Shown piece by piece: positions 40,506 through 52,700 of a stretch of 64,000 nt of DNA. Every line of letters starts with the position of its first letter. The first letter of the stretch is position 1. Source of the DNA: Cardinalis cardinalis (Eukaryota; Chordata; Aves; Passeriformes; Cardinalidae); NCBI GenBank assembly GCA_014549065.1, contig JACDOX010000062.1, forward strand, positions 1,676,291 through 1,740,290. The letters are read 5' to 3'. The notes beneath the pieces are model-generated. The model searched no databases. It was given only the letters and a program-made list of their open reading frames with translations, and had not been told where the DNA came from. The translations under genes and the position numbers were made by a program.

Positions 40506-43500
40506 GGAGGGCCCTGAAAGAACACTGAAAATAGGTCGCAGTAAAAATTTCCAAAAATCTGCACCCAGACATTTCTGTGGAATCTCATCATGGTTTTGTT
40601 TCTTTCCATGAAACACAAGGAGAGGTGACCTACTCTGTGCACAGCATTTTCACACTGCTTTTTAAACATGCAGGATGTATCTGCCTTGGGGCTGATAGGA
40701 CAGGGGATTCATCTCATTACTGATGCCAAATGCAATCAGTAGACAACTTGCTGCTTTAATTTCTGAGGACTTANACTCATAGTTATGGTTGTAGTTAAGC
40801 TTATCATGTGATCATTTAGAAAAAAAAGGTGAATAGTTGTTTTTCCTCTAGTATATCTACCCATTGGCAATGAGTAGTTAGGATTAAAAGCTTCATCTAG
40901 CCCAAGGCTATAATGAATATTCAGGAAAAATGATTCTGTACTGTTGCTTAGGGAAGTAAGAAGACAACCCCTGTAACATTCAAATCTCCTGTGCCTTTGG
41001 AATAAACAAGCATTATTTGATTAACAGGAAGACAGAAGACACGCTGATGTACAGCTTATACCAAAAGAGACTTTATATGGTATTAAATTGCCAACAGAAT
41101 CTTGTAGGTATGGTGCATGAATCAGTATTCTAGCCGATGATAATTTTACCGAGCTTTTATTTAGATGGAATTTGTTTAAAAAAAAATTAAAATACAGCAG
41201 ATAAACAAAGTGTGCTGGCAATAGATGTTACAGTCCATTGGAGCATTTGTTCATTCTTCTGGATTGACACAGAGTGCAAAATTATGCTACACATTCTGTT
41301 ACAATCACACTGTATCATTTTTAATGAGAGAACCAACAAACCCAGTTATGTGTAATGAAAGAAGGTAATTTTTAGCAACATGGTAGACTCTGAACCAAAA
41401 GCAGTACAATCCTCTACTAAATTAAGCAGAATAATATTTTATTTNGTTCATATTGTTGGTTTTGTGAATACAAATGCCCAGCTGTTTTTACAGCTAGTGA
41501 CATTTTACATATCAAGCCTTTTAGAAAATATTTCTTGACTATGCAAGCTTCGTCAACCACTTTATCAATGATAAAAGCTGCAGGCACTTTCATAAACTTA
41601 GATTGGAGTAAAAAAANATATTTGTGTTGTATTAGCACTGACTGTTTTGTAAGTGATTTATGGGCCTCAAGATTCATTCTTTCACAAGTTANATGCTTAT
41701 CCTTGAATGTTTTATAAATCCAAGAAAGAATCAGAAAAAACGATTTGTGAATTGGGGTCAGTCTTTCAGAAATCCAAGGAGGTGGGAGGTCCGCAATCAG
41801 TCAAATGAATTAGGCAAAAGGAAGCTTGTACATAACCTCTTAAAAATTAGTTTTTGGTATCATGCTACTCACTTTGCTAAATTTGTGCCTGAGTTTAAAA
41901 ATTTTTTTGGATGGATCAAATAAGTGTTCTCAGAAATCTGAAGTTTTGAGCTGCATTTCTTTAGTCNATGACTGCATTCTGAAGTGAAGTCTCTATATCT
42001 AATCAATTTAGTGTTTCTCAAAAGTGTTTTGTTGTGTGACCTCTGCAATTTGGTCTTAGTCTAAAGGTAAGGAAGCTTCTATGGAGAAGTTGTGCATCAT
42101 CCAGTGAACTTCCCATGGATTATACAAATNTAGTTTATTCATGTCCTATGAAAATTTTCTGTCCAGTGACATCAATATCTTCTGGTTTCAGCCATCTGAT
42201 TGCTTAGAATGCATTTTCCCAAGTCCTTAGTGCGAATAGAGTAGGAAATTACAAAGTTTATAAATTAACATGACTTCTCTTAATGATCTAAAGAAGAAAA
42301 CAGGAAGTTAAACAAAACCAGCTGAGGATATTATTCCTCTTTGGGAATACATTAGTTGTCTTGTCTGTAGAGCACAAAAGCTCTGGTATTCTCAGGCAGT
42401 GACTTTATGACAGAAATCCCTCTGGCAGCAGGGATGCTCAGGCTGTGCCCACTGGGCACTCCCAGCGTCACTGCTGGGAGGGGAGAGGGTGGGCTCAGGT
42501 GCTCTCTTGTGGTCACTGCACCAGGAGCAACCCGAGCAGGAGAGTGTGGAGGCAGAGCAAGGAGAGGAGGAAGAGGAAGAGGGTGGAAGAAAGGATCATC
42601 TGGATGTTCCAGCACAACTCCATTGTAGGACTCACACGGTAAATGGAAGCAGCAAGATACATCACATGGGTGTGGCTTTTGGGTGTGGCACAAGGGTAAA
42701 CTGACATTTTTTTAAGTTAACCAGCATTTTCTTCGTATGAGATTTATTTAATGTGCAAATTAATTGTATAAAATGTTATGGGGGGAAATTACCTTCAGAA
42801 ATAACTGTTTCAGTTCAGAGTTGTCCAATTTAATGGGATTTCTAATTTTTTTTGTATAAAATTCATCACCTTTCCAATTTCTATCAGTAACTGTCTCACT
42901 ATACAACAAAGCACTGTTTTAACTTTTGTTTCGTTATTTCAGTGTTTATCATGAAACATTCCTTGTTTTTTTCCCTGGAATATTAAGTNAAATAGAACGA
43001 AAGATTTTACCTCCTTCACTTGAATTTTTGAATTATTTTCCTATTAATTTACCTGTGATTTTTTGGGGACCAAAAATGGGCAGTTTTCCAAGGCTGGTAC
43101 AAGTGAGCCTTTCAAAAGGGCTTTTTCTCATCATGTGCTGTGCAATCAGATATTTAAACTGTTTACTAGCATGAGAAATAGAAGACCATTCCATTGCATT
43201 AATTGCATTAATCTTGGTGTGTGAGAAGTAGAATTGATTGAAAATAAAAATCTTTACTTACTTTCAGGGAAAAAAACCAAGCAATTATTGTTTATGACGA
43301 AAGACGAACTAGTTAAATTGTCTTAGGTAGCATGAAAACTGGGTTTTATGAAAGACACCTCCCAAAAAGTTATTCAATGGGGTTTAAAATAATTGCATTT
43401 TTTAAGGCAGTNGTATATGTTAGAGTAAGAATTTTTATGGCAGCACTGTAAGCACAGCGAAGTCAGCATAATGAGTTATGTGGTGCCAACATCCTGAACA

Positions 43501-44914
43501 TTATCACAAGGATTTCTAAGGAGAAGAATTAACATAAAGGATATACAATTCATGTCTTCTAGAGGGTCTCTCATTTCTGCATTGGGCCTCAAGGAAATTC
43601 AAAACAGAAATGAAAGTCAAAGCTGCAACTACTTTCATACTGCCGGTGCAGTGTTTCATGCATATTTCATGGCAGCTGCATGGGCGGGAGATCACTGCTT
43701 TTATTGGGATGCCAGAGCTAAGTCTTAGGATTTTACTATTCATGTCAAGCACTGTGTACTTTCTAGGAACACAGCCTGTGGGATTTTTGTTTGTATTTAG
43801 CCATTGNTGTAAAAAGGAAAAACAACAAGGGGATATTTCCTGTGTTCACTAGGTTGGCAACCGTGGTGTCCGCTGGATTGTTTTAAATTAAATTTCATTT
43901 AGTCTCATCCCATTCTCAGTTACTACATAGCAGTGCAGCTTTCTGAGTTCTACAATATCCAAATGGGAGAAGATTATTCATATATGACAGATTTAATTAT
44001 CTGAGAGAGTGATAAAGACTTAGTAAATGTAAATAATTGCTGCAGTACTGATTAGCCTNCCCACAGGTAATACTTGTGCTGAATCTTGTAATGGCACCGT
44101 TCAGTTTTTAACCAGAACATGCACCAGGTTCTCCATGCATCAGTATTGCAAATTTTAAGGTACTTGTTGAAGAGCATTATGAATTGCCCACAGAAAAATA
44201 AAACAAGAGTTACATTGAGCAAGAACCCTTGTATGTGCCAGATGCAGGTGTTAGTTCCACTGAGCTGTCCTCAGTGGAAAGGGTAGCTGATTACTGTCTA
44301 CATGAGGTGTATTTCATAAGAGAAGTGAATGACTGGAAATCAGGAAAAGCTAACACTTGAAGATTTCGATTTCTGGCTTTAACAGAGATTTTGATCTTTC
44401 ATTTACACTATGGCCATCCCAAGTTATTCTCAGAGTTCAGAAATGCTGAATTGCATTTTGATAGCCCTGCAACCTCGATTCATCCTTGTTCTGATCAAGG
44501 CATGATCAGACAATGCTTCAGATTCNCATTATTTTATAGGATACTGCTTGTTTTTAATGTACCTTACATAGAGTGAGTCATTAAAACTCAAAATTATTTT
44601 TTAAAACAAATGGGTAAAATAGTCTGCCATCCAAAATGGTATTTTCCTCTCTCTGNGAAGGGAACATTTTGTGATATCTTTGTCTTCTGAAAAAGAAAAT
44701 TTCTTTTTTTCACAAACTAACCTTTCTGTAGTGGATTTGCAGTTACTTGGTGTGTCTGAAATAAGTTAACTAATGAGATGAAGCTCAGTTCTGGTGTGTA
44801 ATTTTACAAAATTGCAGCATAGCCACTTAGAGCAAAGTTTTCTATTTCCTTAATATACCTTTTGTTCATACTACTTTTAATTATGTTCCATATTTATCTG
44901 GCCTATTTGAACAG

Positions 44915-45035
44915 GATCCAGAGCTGGTACGGAACATCTGTCGCTGGGTTAGACAAGCTGTTCACATTCCTTTCTTTGCCAAACTGACCCCAAATGTCAC
45001 TGATATTGTGAAAATTGCAATGGCTGCACAGGAAG
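44915..45035 (+). CDS. DPYD: DPYD exon 17 (residues 687-727, split last codon)
   Basis: This 121-bp exon begins in phase 0 and ends after the first base of a Gly codon. It encodes DPELVRNICRWVRQAVHIPF and then FAKLTPNVTDIVKIAMAAQE plus the split Gly. The Lys of FAKLTPN falls at human residue 709, an FMN-contacting lysine, and LTPNVTDI is a conserved barrel strand-loop. The donor is AAG|gtgagta. The acceptor is tgaacag with a comparatively poor pyrimidine tract. It is the only one of the five exons whose length is not a multiple of three, so skipping it alone would shift the frame. Confidence 0.97.
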
Positions 45036-45898
45036 GTGAGTAACTCCAGTGCACAAGTTGTGCAGATTTACTGATTTGCTGCATGGAGTAAGATAGGGAC
45101 ATTGCTGGAATAACAGATAACAACAGAAACTAATAGGAAATATTTTTTAATGTATTTAGAATAAGGACACTGATCAAAGGTTTCCTAATTCTTTTCATGC
45201 ATCTGTANTAGAGCAATATATGAAGAGAACCACGTTAGACTGTTAACTATAAATTGTATAGTGTTTCCCTGCACACTCTTACTTCTGTCATATTTATATG
45301 CTTACCATACCACTGTAAATCCCTCTGTTCCTATATTTAGTTGTGAAAATGGTGTGTGTGTTCTGAGAAAACAAAAATACACTACTTGAAGGCATATATA
45401 TTTTTTTCCTTAGAGCTTAATGCGCAACGTGGCAGCAAGTAAGTTTGCAAGTAGGTGTATTAATCCATCATTTAGAGCCATGGTAATTGTTTCTTTGTCA
45501 CATTGCTTCATTTGTCTTGCTGCACAGAAGCTTGGAGGAGGTGGCCACTGTTTTGGGGTACCTTCAGGTGTTGAACAATTGCTGGAGCAGGTTCTGCCCC
45601 ACACAGCTGAAGGACAGAGATCTGCCTGTCAGCCCCAGCATTTCCACATGCTGTCTTAGAGCCTTACAGCTCTTTCAGCTGATGCAGCCTGCCTTGAAGC
45701 TAGTGCTAAATTTGTTCTCCCAGGATTGGTCATAAGGACCTTTCTGTGCATCCCCTTGCAGTTTGTTGCTTTTGCTCTCCAGCTGTTTATTTGAATTTCT
45801 AGTTATTTCAGAGTTTCACAGGTTTTCTTTAGTATTTTATCCTCTCTTGTTCTTATACACATGATTTAACAAACAGCGACTGACCTTTTCTTTCGCAG
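45036..45898 (+). other. DPYD: DPYD intron 17
   Basis: This is a short 863-bp phase-1 intron, from gtgagta to the acceptor cttttctttcgcag. I recognise no repeats. Two chance open frames of about 80 codons occupy its middle (about 45420-45735) but have no splice-site or homology support. Confidence 0.88.
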
Positions 45899-46018
45899 GT
45901 GGCGCAGATGGTGTAACAGCCACCAACACTGTGTCGGGACTGATGGGACTGAAAGCAGACAGCACACCTTGGCCAGCAGTTGGTCGAGGGCTGAGGACCA
46001 CATATGGTGGCGTGTCAG
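45899..46018 (+). CDS. DPYD: DPYD exon 18 (residues 727-767)
   Basis: This is a 120-bp, phase 1-1 exon. It completes the split Gly and then reads GADGVTATNTVSGLMGLKAD, followed by STPWPAVGRGLRTTYGGVS and the first base of the next Gly codon. The TATNT segment places Asn736 and Thr737, which contact the pyrimidine ring, and the TTYGGVSG end forms part of the FMN-phosphate-binding region. The acceptor is ctttcgcag and the donor CAG|gtaggtg. Relative to my memory of human (GTPWPAVGIGKRTTYGG), residues 748, 756 and 758 differ (Ser, Arg, Leu); these lie outside the listed contact residues. Confidence 0.97.
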
Positions 46019-46240
46019 GTAGGTGTTGCCCTTTTTGATGCATGGTACTTCCTTGGAGGCTTTCAAAACATCAGGAGGTCCTTGTAGTGGGCTAGAATAT
46101 CATGTCTGCAGTCGCACGGAGTCCTTAAAGCTCGCTGCTGGTCAATGTTTCTAAGTCATGACAGATGGAACAGATTAAGTGTGAAGGCTCTTGGGTTGCC
46201 CTTTCCTTAATGGTAAAGCACTGCATCAGAATACTGTGAT

Positions 46241-46283
46241 AGGGTCACTGGAGAGGGAAGGAAATCTCTTCCCTCGTGACCCT
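46241..46283. repeat. Strong short hairpin downstream of exon 18
   Basis: AGGGTCAC (46241-46248) pairs with GTGACCCT (46276-46283), and GAGGGAAG (46253-46260) pairs with CTTCCCTC (46268-46275). This gives 16 perfect base pairs, interrupted only by a 4-base bulge (tgga) on the left, around a 7-base loop. It lies about 220 bp downstream of the exon 18 donor. It is short for a microRNA precursor, and no known family is recognised. Confidence 0.6.
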
Positions 46284-47944
46284 CACTTTTCCTCAAATTT
46301 TTCATCCTGTCACAATTGTCAGGCCCCACGTTAGACAGAGGCTAATGAAAGGGCATCGCAGGGGGAAATATCAACAATCCAAATGCAGTGTATGTTTCAT
46401 TGCCCAATCTCCAGCCTTCCTTGCTCCTTCCCACTAAGTGCAACTTTTCCAGAGAGGTTATTTCCTCCTCTTCCCACTGTGGTAAAAATGATAGACAGTA
46501 TTAGGCAAATATATGCATACTTTTGTAGCCTATTTCTCAAGATATACAAGAATATCTTGTGTAGCCAGTATTTTCAACTCCTGCTTCACAGTTTAATTTT
46601 CAAACCAGCTGCAAAACTTTTACACTCCAGTTCAGTGCCGGTGCACACTAATGTATTAATCTGTTGACCCTGTGAACTCCGTTGCTGTGACAACACAAAC
46701 TTGGCCCTGAAGACAATACTTTGAGTTTCTTGGCTTTACTGGTATGGAGATGAGTCTCCTTGGTGATAAAAGTAGCAGTAAATATACATAAAAGAAGTAA
46801 TAGCATCCTCCCAATTGAGTCTAATGTTATTCTATAGGATCCACCTCCTACCTCACCCCCAAAAAGTAATCAGAGGAGACCAGACAAGCAAAAATAACCT
46901 TTATTTTATGTGGCTGGTGTTATCCTTAGAGAACCATAGGAAATGTAGCACAAGATGACTTTTAAACAAACTTTAATTCAGATGACTGTATTCAGTGGCA
47001 AATTGCGTTATTGCCTTAGATAACTACATAGAATTTGGAATTTTTTACAGAATGCTGAAAAGTAAGAAAGTGATAACAATCAGAAAAAATCATTATGCCT
47101 ATCGCATAATGGTTTCACAGTGACAGTCCAATAAGATGTTATATTTTAATATTATGCAAAATGGGAGGAAGAGGGGAACAAGAAGAGAACAGCTAAAGCC
47201 CATTTCAATTTCTCTAGCCTGCCATGTTGACAGGAAAAGAATAAAGGAGGTCACAGTGGGTGCTGTGCATTAAAAATTAATAAAAGAACTATTGCAGTAG
47301 TATTTTATATAAGTAACACCATTCACATTTTCTCATTTAAGTTGCAATTTGTGAATATTCCTTCCTACCATAATTCTGCCTAATAAAATCTATAAAATGG
47401 CTGCATTTTAGAGAAGTGTGTCTATGTCACAAATTTGAAATATGTATGCAATGTAAATTACAGTGGCACCTGCATGTCCAGCTGTGAGGATGTTCCAGCA
47501 TTTCTGTGGTTTACAATACTAAATGGACCCAAAGAAAAGTTGCTTCTCTATTTTATTTATATATATNTGTATGTGTGCAAGTATAAATTTTTTTTCCTGA
47601 AATTATTTGTGTATCAGAGGAGAGAGAAAATTACATTTTAGGATGCACCATTACCTATGATGCAAATCTGCTTATTTAAAATACTGAAAGTATTGTCAAT
47701 TTACTGTGTTTTGAAAGAGTCATCACTGGGTCCCAATGCCACAACTCCTTGCACAAAAGAAAGCCACGGAGTCAATAAAGTCAATAGCTCGGCAGCATGT
47801 TGCAATACTTCCTGCTCAGCAGTCAGGTGTAGCAGTATACAAATTTCCAAAAGCAGGAAAGCAATTTTGAATCAGGAGAGCTAGCATGCTTACAGGAAGA
47901 CAAAAAATGGGAGAGCGTGTCATCCTGTCAGAGCAAGGGGCAGA

Positions 47945-48125
47945 GTGGCCGTACTTCTGTTCCAGCTGTGCCACGGCGGAGACACGTGGCCTGCAGCCAG
48001 ACACTTGACCTTTCCGTGCTCCGTTTCCCCTGTCTGTGGAATGGCAGGAACACCACTTACATGCCTACAGGCTTGGTGGGAAGTGCTCTGTGGTCTTGGC
48101 ATCAAAGTCGCTTCACAGNGTAGCA
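47945..48125 (+). mobile_element. MIR/CORE-SINE relic (amniote type)
   Basis: The blocks follow the MIR consensus in order: a 'CTCTGCCAC'-like block (cagctgtgccac), then cagacacttgacctttccgt, gctccgtttcccctgtctgt, ggaatggcagga, and cacttacatgcct. The tail, gggaagtgctctgtggtctt then ggcatcaaagtcgcttcaca, resembles the 'AAAGCGCTTTGAGATCC..GGATGAAAGGCGCT' ending of amniote MIR variants. It is one of the clearer ancient repeats here. It lies in the DPYD direction. Confidence 0.8.
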
Positions 48126-48977
48126 TACTGGGTTTCTATTTTGATGTGCATAAATTTGTTTTATTTTATTATCTGATAAAGTCAGTAAGTTTTTTGTTGT
48201 TTTTTCCAAATAATTCCTCACAAGAGAGAATTAATTTTTGAAGTGAAAGGCAGCACTATTATCGAAGCAATAAGTCTGGTTCATTTTCAGCATGTTTTCC
48301 CAAAGCACAGCTGGTTCATTGTTCTGTCGTGCATAAACCTAGGGCNGATACAGCACACAGCCAAGCTGGATCAGGCTTTCTGGATTTTTCCATGTGCATA
48401 GACTGTGGACTGGCAGTGATGCTCCCACGGCCCAGAGGTACAGTGAGTGAGGCAGGAGTTNTGTCCCTCAGGGTGCCACACTCATGGTGCTGTGTGACCG
48501 TGGGTGAGGTGGGAGCTGGCCNCAGCCCTGTGGAGGTCTCCTAAGGTGTCCTGGTGAGGTCTGAAATGCACCTTGACTCAACAGTGGTGACCCTCAGCAT
48601 TATCCAGCCCCTGTGTCTGTCTGCTGGCCCTGGCAGTGACCTGGTCACAGGACAAGAAGTCGGTCTCTTAAAGGACCAATGTTCTCAAGGGATTTACAAA
48701 TTCACTGGTTTAGGGCAGTGCAGGTTGCCTGCTCCAGGTGAGTGCAAACTCCCTCCTCTGAGTTTGATGAAAGTTTCCAACAAAGAGCAAATAACAAAGA
48801 TGGGTTAGTGCCCTGGCCTAGCAGCTGCCCAACATTTTGACTGGCAGACCTCCCTGTCCTTCAGTGTTCAAAAATGTCCTCCTANGTGGCCATGTACTGA
48901 AAAAATGTTTTCCATATAAAATTTCCCCTTGGCCTCTTCATCCCTTCTCTTCTTGTCTGTTTCATGCAGAAGCAGCT

Positions 48978-49041
48978 GTATGCAGGAGGTTCATTCTTCA
49001 TTTTTCTAAGTATGCAGGAGGTTCATTTTTCATTTTTGAAG
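48978..49041. repeat. Two-copy 32-bp tandem duplication
   Basis: Two adjacent copies beginning GTATGCAGGAGGTTCATT start at 48978 and 49010, a period of 32 bp, with a few mismatches (for example ctaa versus gaa near the end). This is a local tandem duplication in intron 18. Confidence 0.85.
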
Positions 49042-49703
49042 CAGGAATTATTTTTTTTATAATTCCTCTTAAATTACAAAATCACACATAGTTTCCTATG
49101 ATTTATCTAACATAAAGAAAAATAATAAGAAAAAAACTTTATTAACATCATTGCCAAATCCTGAGATGTTTTGAGAACAGACTTTTGTCTCTGTTTTTTT
49201 TAAAACNTTTTTTAAACATTTGTTCAAAGAAGTAGAGACTTAATGGGATTACTTTGAAAGCCCTATTTAGTTTTGAGTTGTCACAGTCAGTGTTTTCTTG
49301 CCAGCCAGTGCTCGGGCAGTGACCTTCCTGTTTTGATCTAATTTGATCAGCTGAAAATTGCTAAGCTGCAAGAGGTGTCCCTGTTTCCTCCTTTCTACCC
49401 TCCTGTTTCTTGGCTGGTTTTGACAGGGAGGGATCCTGGTATCCCAGGTTTGACTACCAGGCTGTAGGACTAGTCTCTCTGTTCTCCAAATACTGAATTA
49501 TTAATACAAAGTGAAACAGCTCTCACAGGNTACACACTCATACTAGCACAGCCTGCTGACCTGAACATGAGGAGAGCCAGATTTAAATCCCAGGTGTGAG
49601 CCCAGGTCATAGCTGGGCCTCCTCGATTCCAAGTTTACCCTACAAATATTGAGCTTTATAAAATCTCTTAGGTTTTTCTTCTACTTTTACCTCTATCCTT
49701 GTG

Positions 49704-49706
<3 letters not shown>

Positions 49707-49734
<28 letters not shown>
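49707..49734. repeat. (AT)14 microsatellite
   Basis: About fourteen uninterrupted AT units lie in intron 18. It is likely to vary in length. Confidence 0.95.
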
Positions 49735-49737
<3 letters not shown>

Positions 49738-52700
49738 CAGGAAAAAAATCACTTTAATTTTGATATATTTTTGTTTCTAAAGAAAATTAATTTCCATTTG
49801 CACTGTGGAGCATCAGATGAGTCTAAAGGCTATGGCAGCCCTGCAGATTTTTGTGGCCCTGTTATCTGAGAGGACATTGTGTTTAGAGGATCCCCCAGTC
49901 TTCATCCATTTTTTTAAAATAATTTTTTAAAAANAAATTTACAGNAACTGCCCATTACTCAAAAAGCGTAGTTATCCTAATGAAGTCCATATAAAATATG
50001 GTTAAGGAAATAAGCCCTTATGATGAAAGGANAAAAATATTAAAATTAAGATACAGTTTTTCAAGCTGTGTAACTGTCATATGTGTTTGCAGCNTTAGAG
50101 ACAGTTTGATTTCCATTAAGAAGCTTTTAAAATGAATCTAGCAGTATTTCAGGTTTGAGAATGTAGAATATGTGAGATTTGGTCATGAATTCTTCCTATA
50201 CATGGGAAGAGTATTTNCAAGGTATTTGTCTATTAAAAAGAGGCAAATGGTGGGGATTTTNTCCTCACAAAGAATAATGACCTCTGACTCTGAAAGACAT
50301 GTTTTAGTTTGTGTAAGTATAAATTATTTTGAAAATGCTTATTCTGGTATTTTATAGATACCAGAAGAAGTTGCCANGTTTCTGAGAAATATTAATATAC
50401 TGTCAGCAGCTGCACACTTCCCTAAGATTTCTTTCTTTGAAATGTATTTTAAATTTTTTTTAAAGGTTTTTTCCATGAGCTTTCATACTGTGCTTCCATA
50501 TTCCAGATGTGTTTTATAAAACACATCACATTGCAGCACAATGGGATATCTATTGCANGCAAAATAGAGCAGAGATTCTGTTTAAATTTCCATGGTGTTT
50601 TGTTCTTTGTCATCTGTTTGTTTCTTTGTTTTTGTCTGGAAGCCAAATCCTTAGGGGATAAATTTATAAAACCATACACTGGACTTAGCAAAAACTTAGG
50701 TTAAAAGCAGATCTCTCTACAGTGCACTCCCTATGTATTCTTTTAATGCTTTGTTTCAAAAATATTGCAGTATTTTACAGTAGCAGTTCAAATACCTCAT
50801 GTTTGTGTGCTGTTATTGCTCTGTCCATTTATTATATGCTGTAGTACTTTGGCATTATTTGCACAAATTTATTGTACAGCATGTGCAAGTACATGTGCTT
50901 GTTTTCCAGAAAAAGATTGAGGAAGCCGTGTGTTATAACTTCATAGCTGCCCACAAGGGATATCAGAAGGAGGATATCTAGGTGGTGGATTCAGTCATTA
51001 AACACAGGAATGTGTAATTATTGGAGAACAGCAGAGACAGTTGATTTTAGTTACTTTCTGAAGTTACTGGAGCTCTCTGTTTTTTCAGAAAAACACTGTC
51101 CAANAGCAATTGTGACATTTAAGGGAATGCTTTTNAGAAGTTATTAAATTAAAATGTATATTGACTTTATTAATAGAGGCATATATTCTAATCTGAAATG
51201 TATGAATTATATTGAAAGAGAAAAAGTTGAAGTTATAATAATAAAGGCTGCCTTTTAATTTTAATTCAATGACACATGATTAAGAGAAAAGTGAAAAAAA
51301 CAACTAAGAGCATTCACTTTACTCATCACAGTTCTGTCAGTGACAGTGCACTGTGGATTTTGGTCAATAGAAATGAATGAAAAGCTGCCCATCNCTGGAA
51401 ACAATACAAAATGTATGTATGCATAGGCACTCCTGTTTAGTATAAATATTTACCAAGAGTTAAAGACTATTTATGTTAACATATATTTATAAAACAGTGT
51501 GGAAAGGGATGAAAAACAAATATATGCCGTAGTACAATTTTAATTTTGTTTTATTATTCCTGTTCAATGTAGCTCAGCCATTAAAAGCCCTTATTTGCAT
51601 GTATTATGTCAGGATTCACAAAGAGTCCTCTGTTTTCTGTCGTGTCCTTGCAGCAGTCTGATTTCTCTTAGTGTACTGCCATCACTGGTCTGTGCAGGAG
51701 AGATCAGAGCCCTAATAATAGATTTTTGACAGGGAGCTCGCCTGCTACCTGCCCTACACAAATCCTCACTGTTCATGTTTGCTTCATGGCAACAAAGCAG
51801 ACAGAAGGAAAATGCCAAGTGCTGAATTTGAGGTACAGCCCTGCCATAGCTTGACATTTCAGCAGAATAGCAGTTTATGAGATGCATAATTTTTCATCTG
51901 GGACTCAGCTGCCATTTTCATAGAGGCTTGCAGCTCATCGACTGACTGGAAGTAGGGCAAAGGTTTACAGCATAGATCAAGGTCTACATCCTTCCTATAG
52001 CTATTTAAAAATAAGTATTATTCTCTAAATAAGGTTAGAGAGCTAAGCATATTTTTTCAATTTTTAATATTTTCTAGCCAATTTCATTCCCACAAAGAAA
52101 ACACTTTGCACTTTTAGCACGTTGATTAAAAATGATCATAATTGGTTTCATTCACCAAAAGATTAAATGAGTCCTGCAGAAAGAATGAAGGAGGAGTCTT
52201 TACACAGAGCATTTGAACAAAGCTGTGTTTTCTCCTCCTCTTACTTTGGAAAAAAGCTCATTCTGAGCTTGAAATGAATGAAGAGTCTTTACTCCTTGAG
52301 TGTAATTGGTTTGTGGTTTATTATTGTTAGAGATTGGATTTAAATTTTCACATTCATGCACATGTACTTGGGAAACAAATGCAGTGTAGGTACATGTAAG
52401 TGAGTGTTTAATTTAAAATTACACATCTCTGTGAGCTTCAGTAACAGTTNACCATGTCAGAGCCTCATATAGAACAATGGTACAGTACATTGGATTAATT
52501 AAAGAAGCCTTGCAGAGAACTGAATTCTCAGTATGTCAAGATTTCAATTTTATGTTAAATATTTTCTAAAGGCCAGACCCTTAAATCTCAGGGGCTGTAC
52601 CAAGCAGTGAGCTGTGAATTTAACCATAGGCTAACTGCTAATGATAAGGAAAAGAGTCCAAGTTGAGGCAGCTGTAATACAGTCATTGGATTAGGCTATC

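Larger units (their letters stand above)
27508..44914 (+). other. DPYD: DPYD intron 16
   Basis: This is a 17.4-kb phase-0 intron from gtaggcc to tgaacag. It contains an old CR1 3' end (about 31240-31578), a MIR/CORE-SINE relic (about 40380-40505), a CA/TA microsatellite (38363-38417), a nested hairpin (37960-38002), a poly-T run (31870-31884) and AT-rich blocks of conserved-noncoding appearance (about 30390-30700, 33460-33900 and 35030-35340). A G+C- and purine-rich patch lies at about 42420-42600. No additional exon or RNA gene is recognised. The acceptor of exon 17 has an interrupted pyrimidine tract (ggcctatttgaacag). Confidence 0.85.

Noticed and set aside
44255..44279. Perfect 10-bp hairpin (TTCCACTGAG / CTCAGTGGAA)
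   Set aside because: Chance-level stem length, with no flanking extension.
47088..47114. Hairpin AATCATTATGC / GCATAATGGTT
   Set aside because: It contains a wobble pair and is AT-rich; not distinguishable from chance.
49548..49640. SINE-like block (gagccagatttaaatccca)
   Set aside because: Only one short block resembles the MIR head and nothing downstream follows the consensus.
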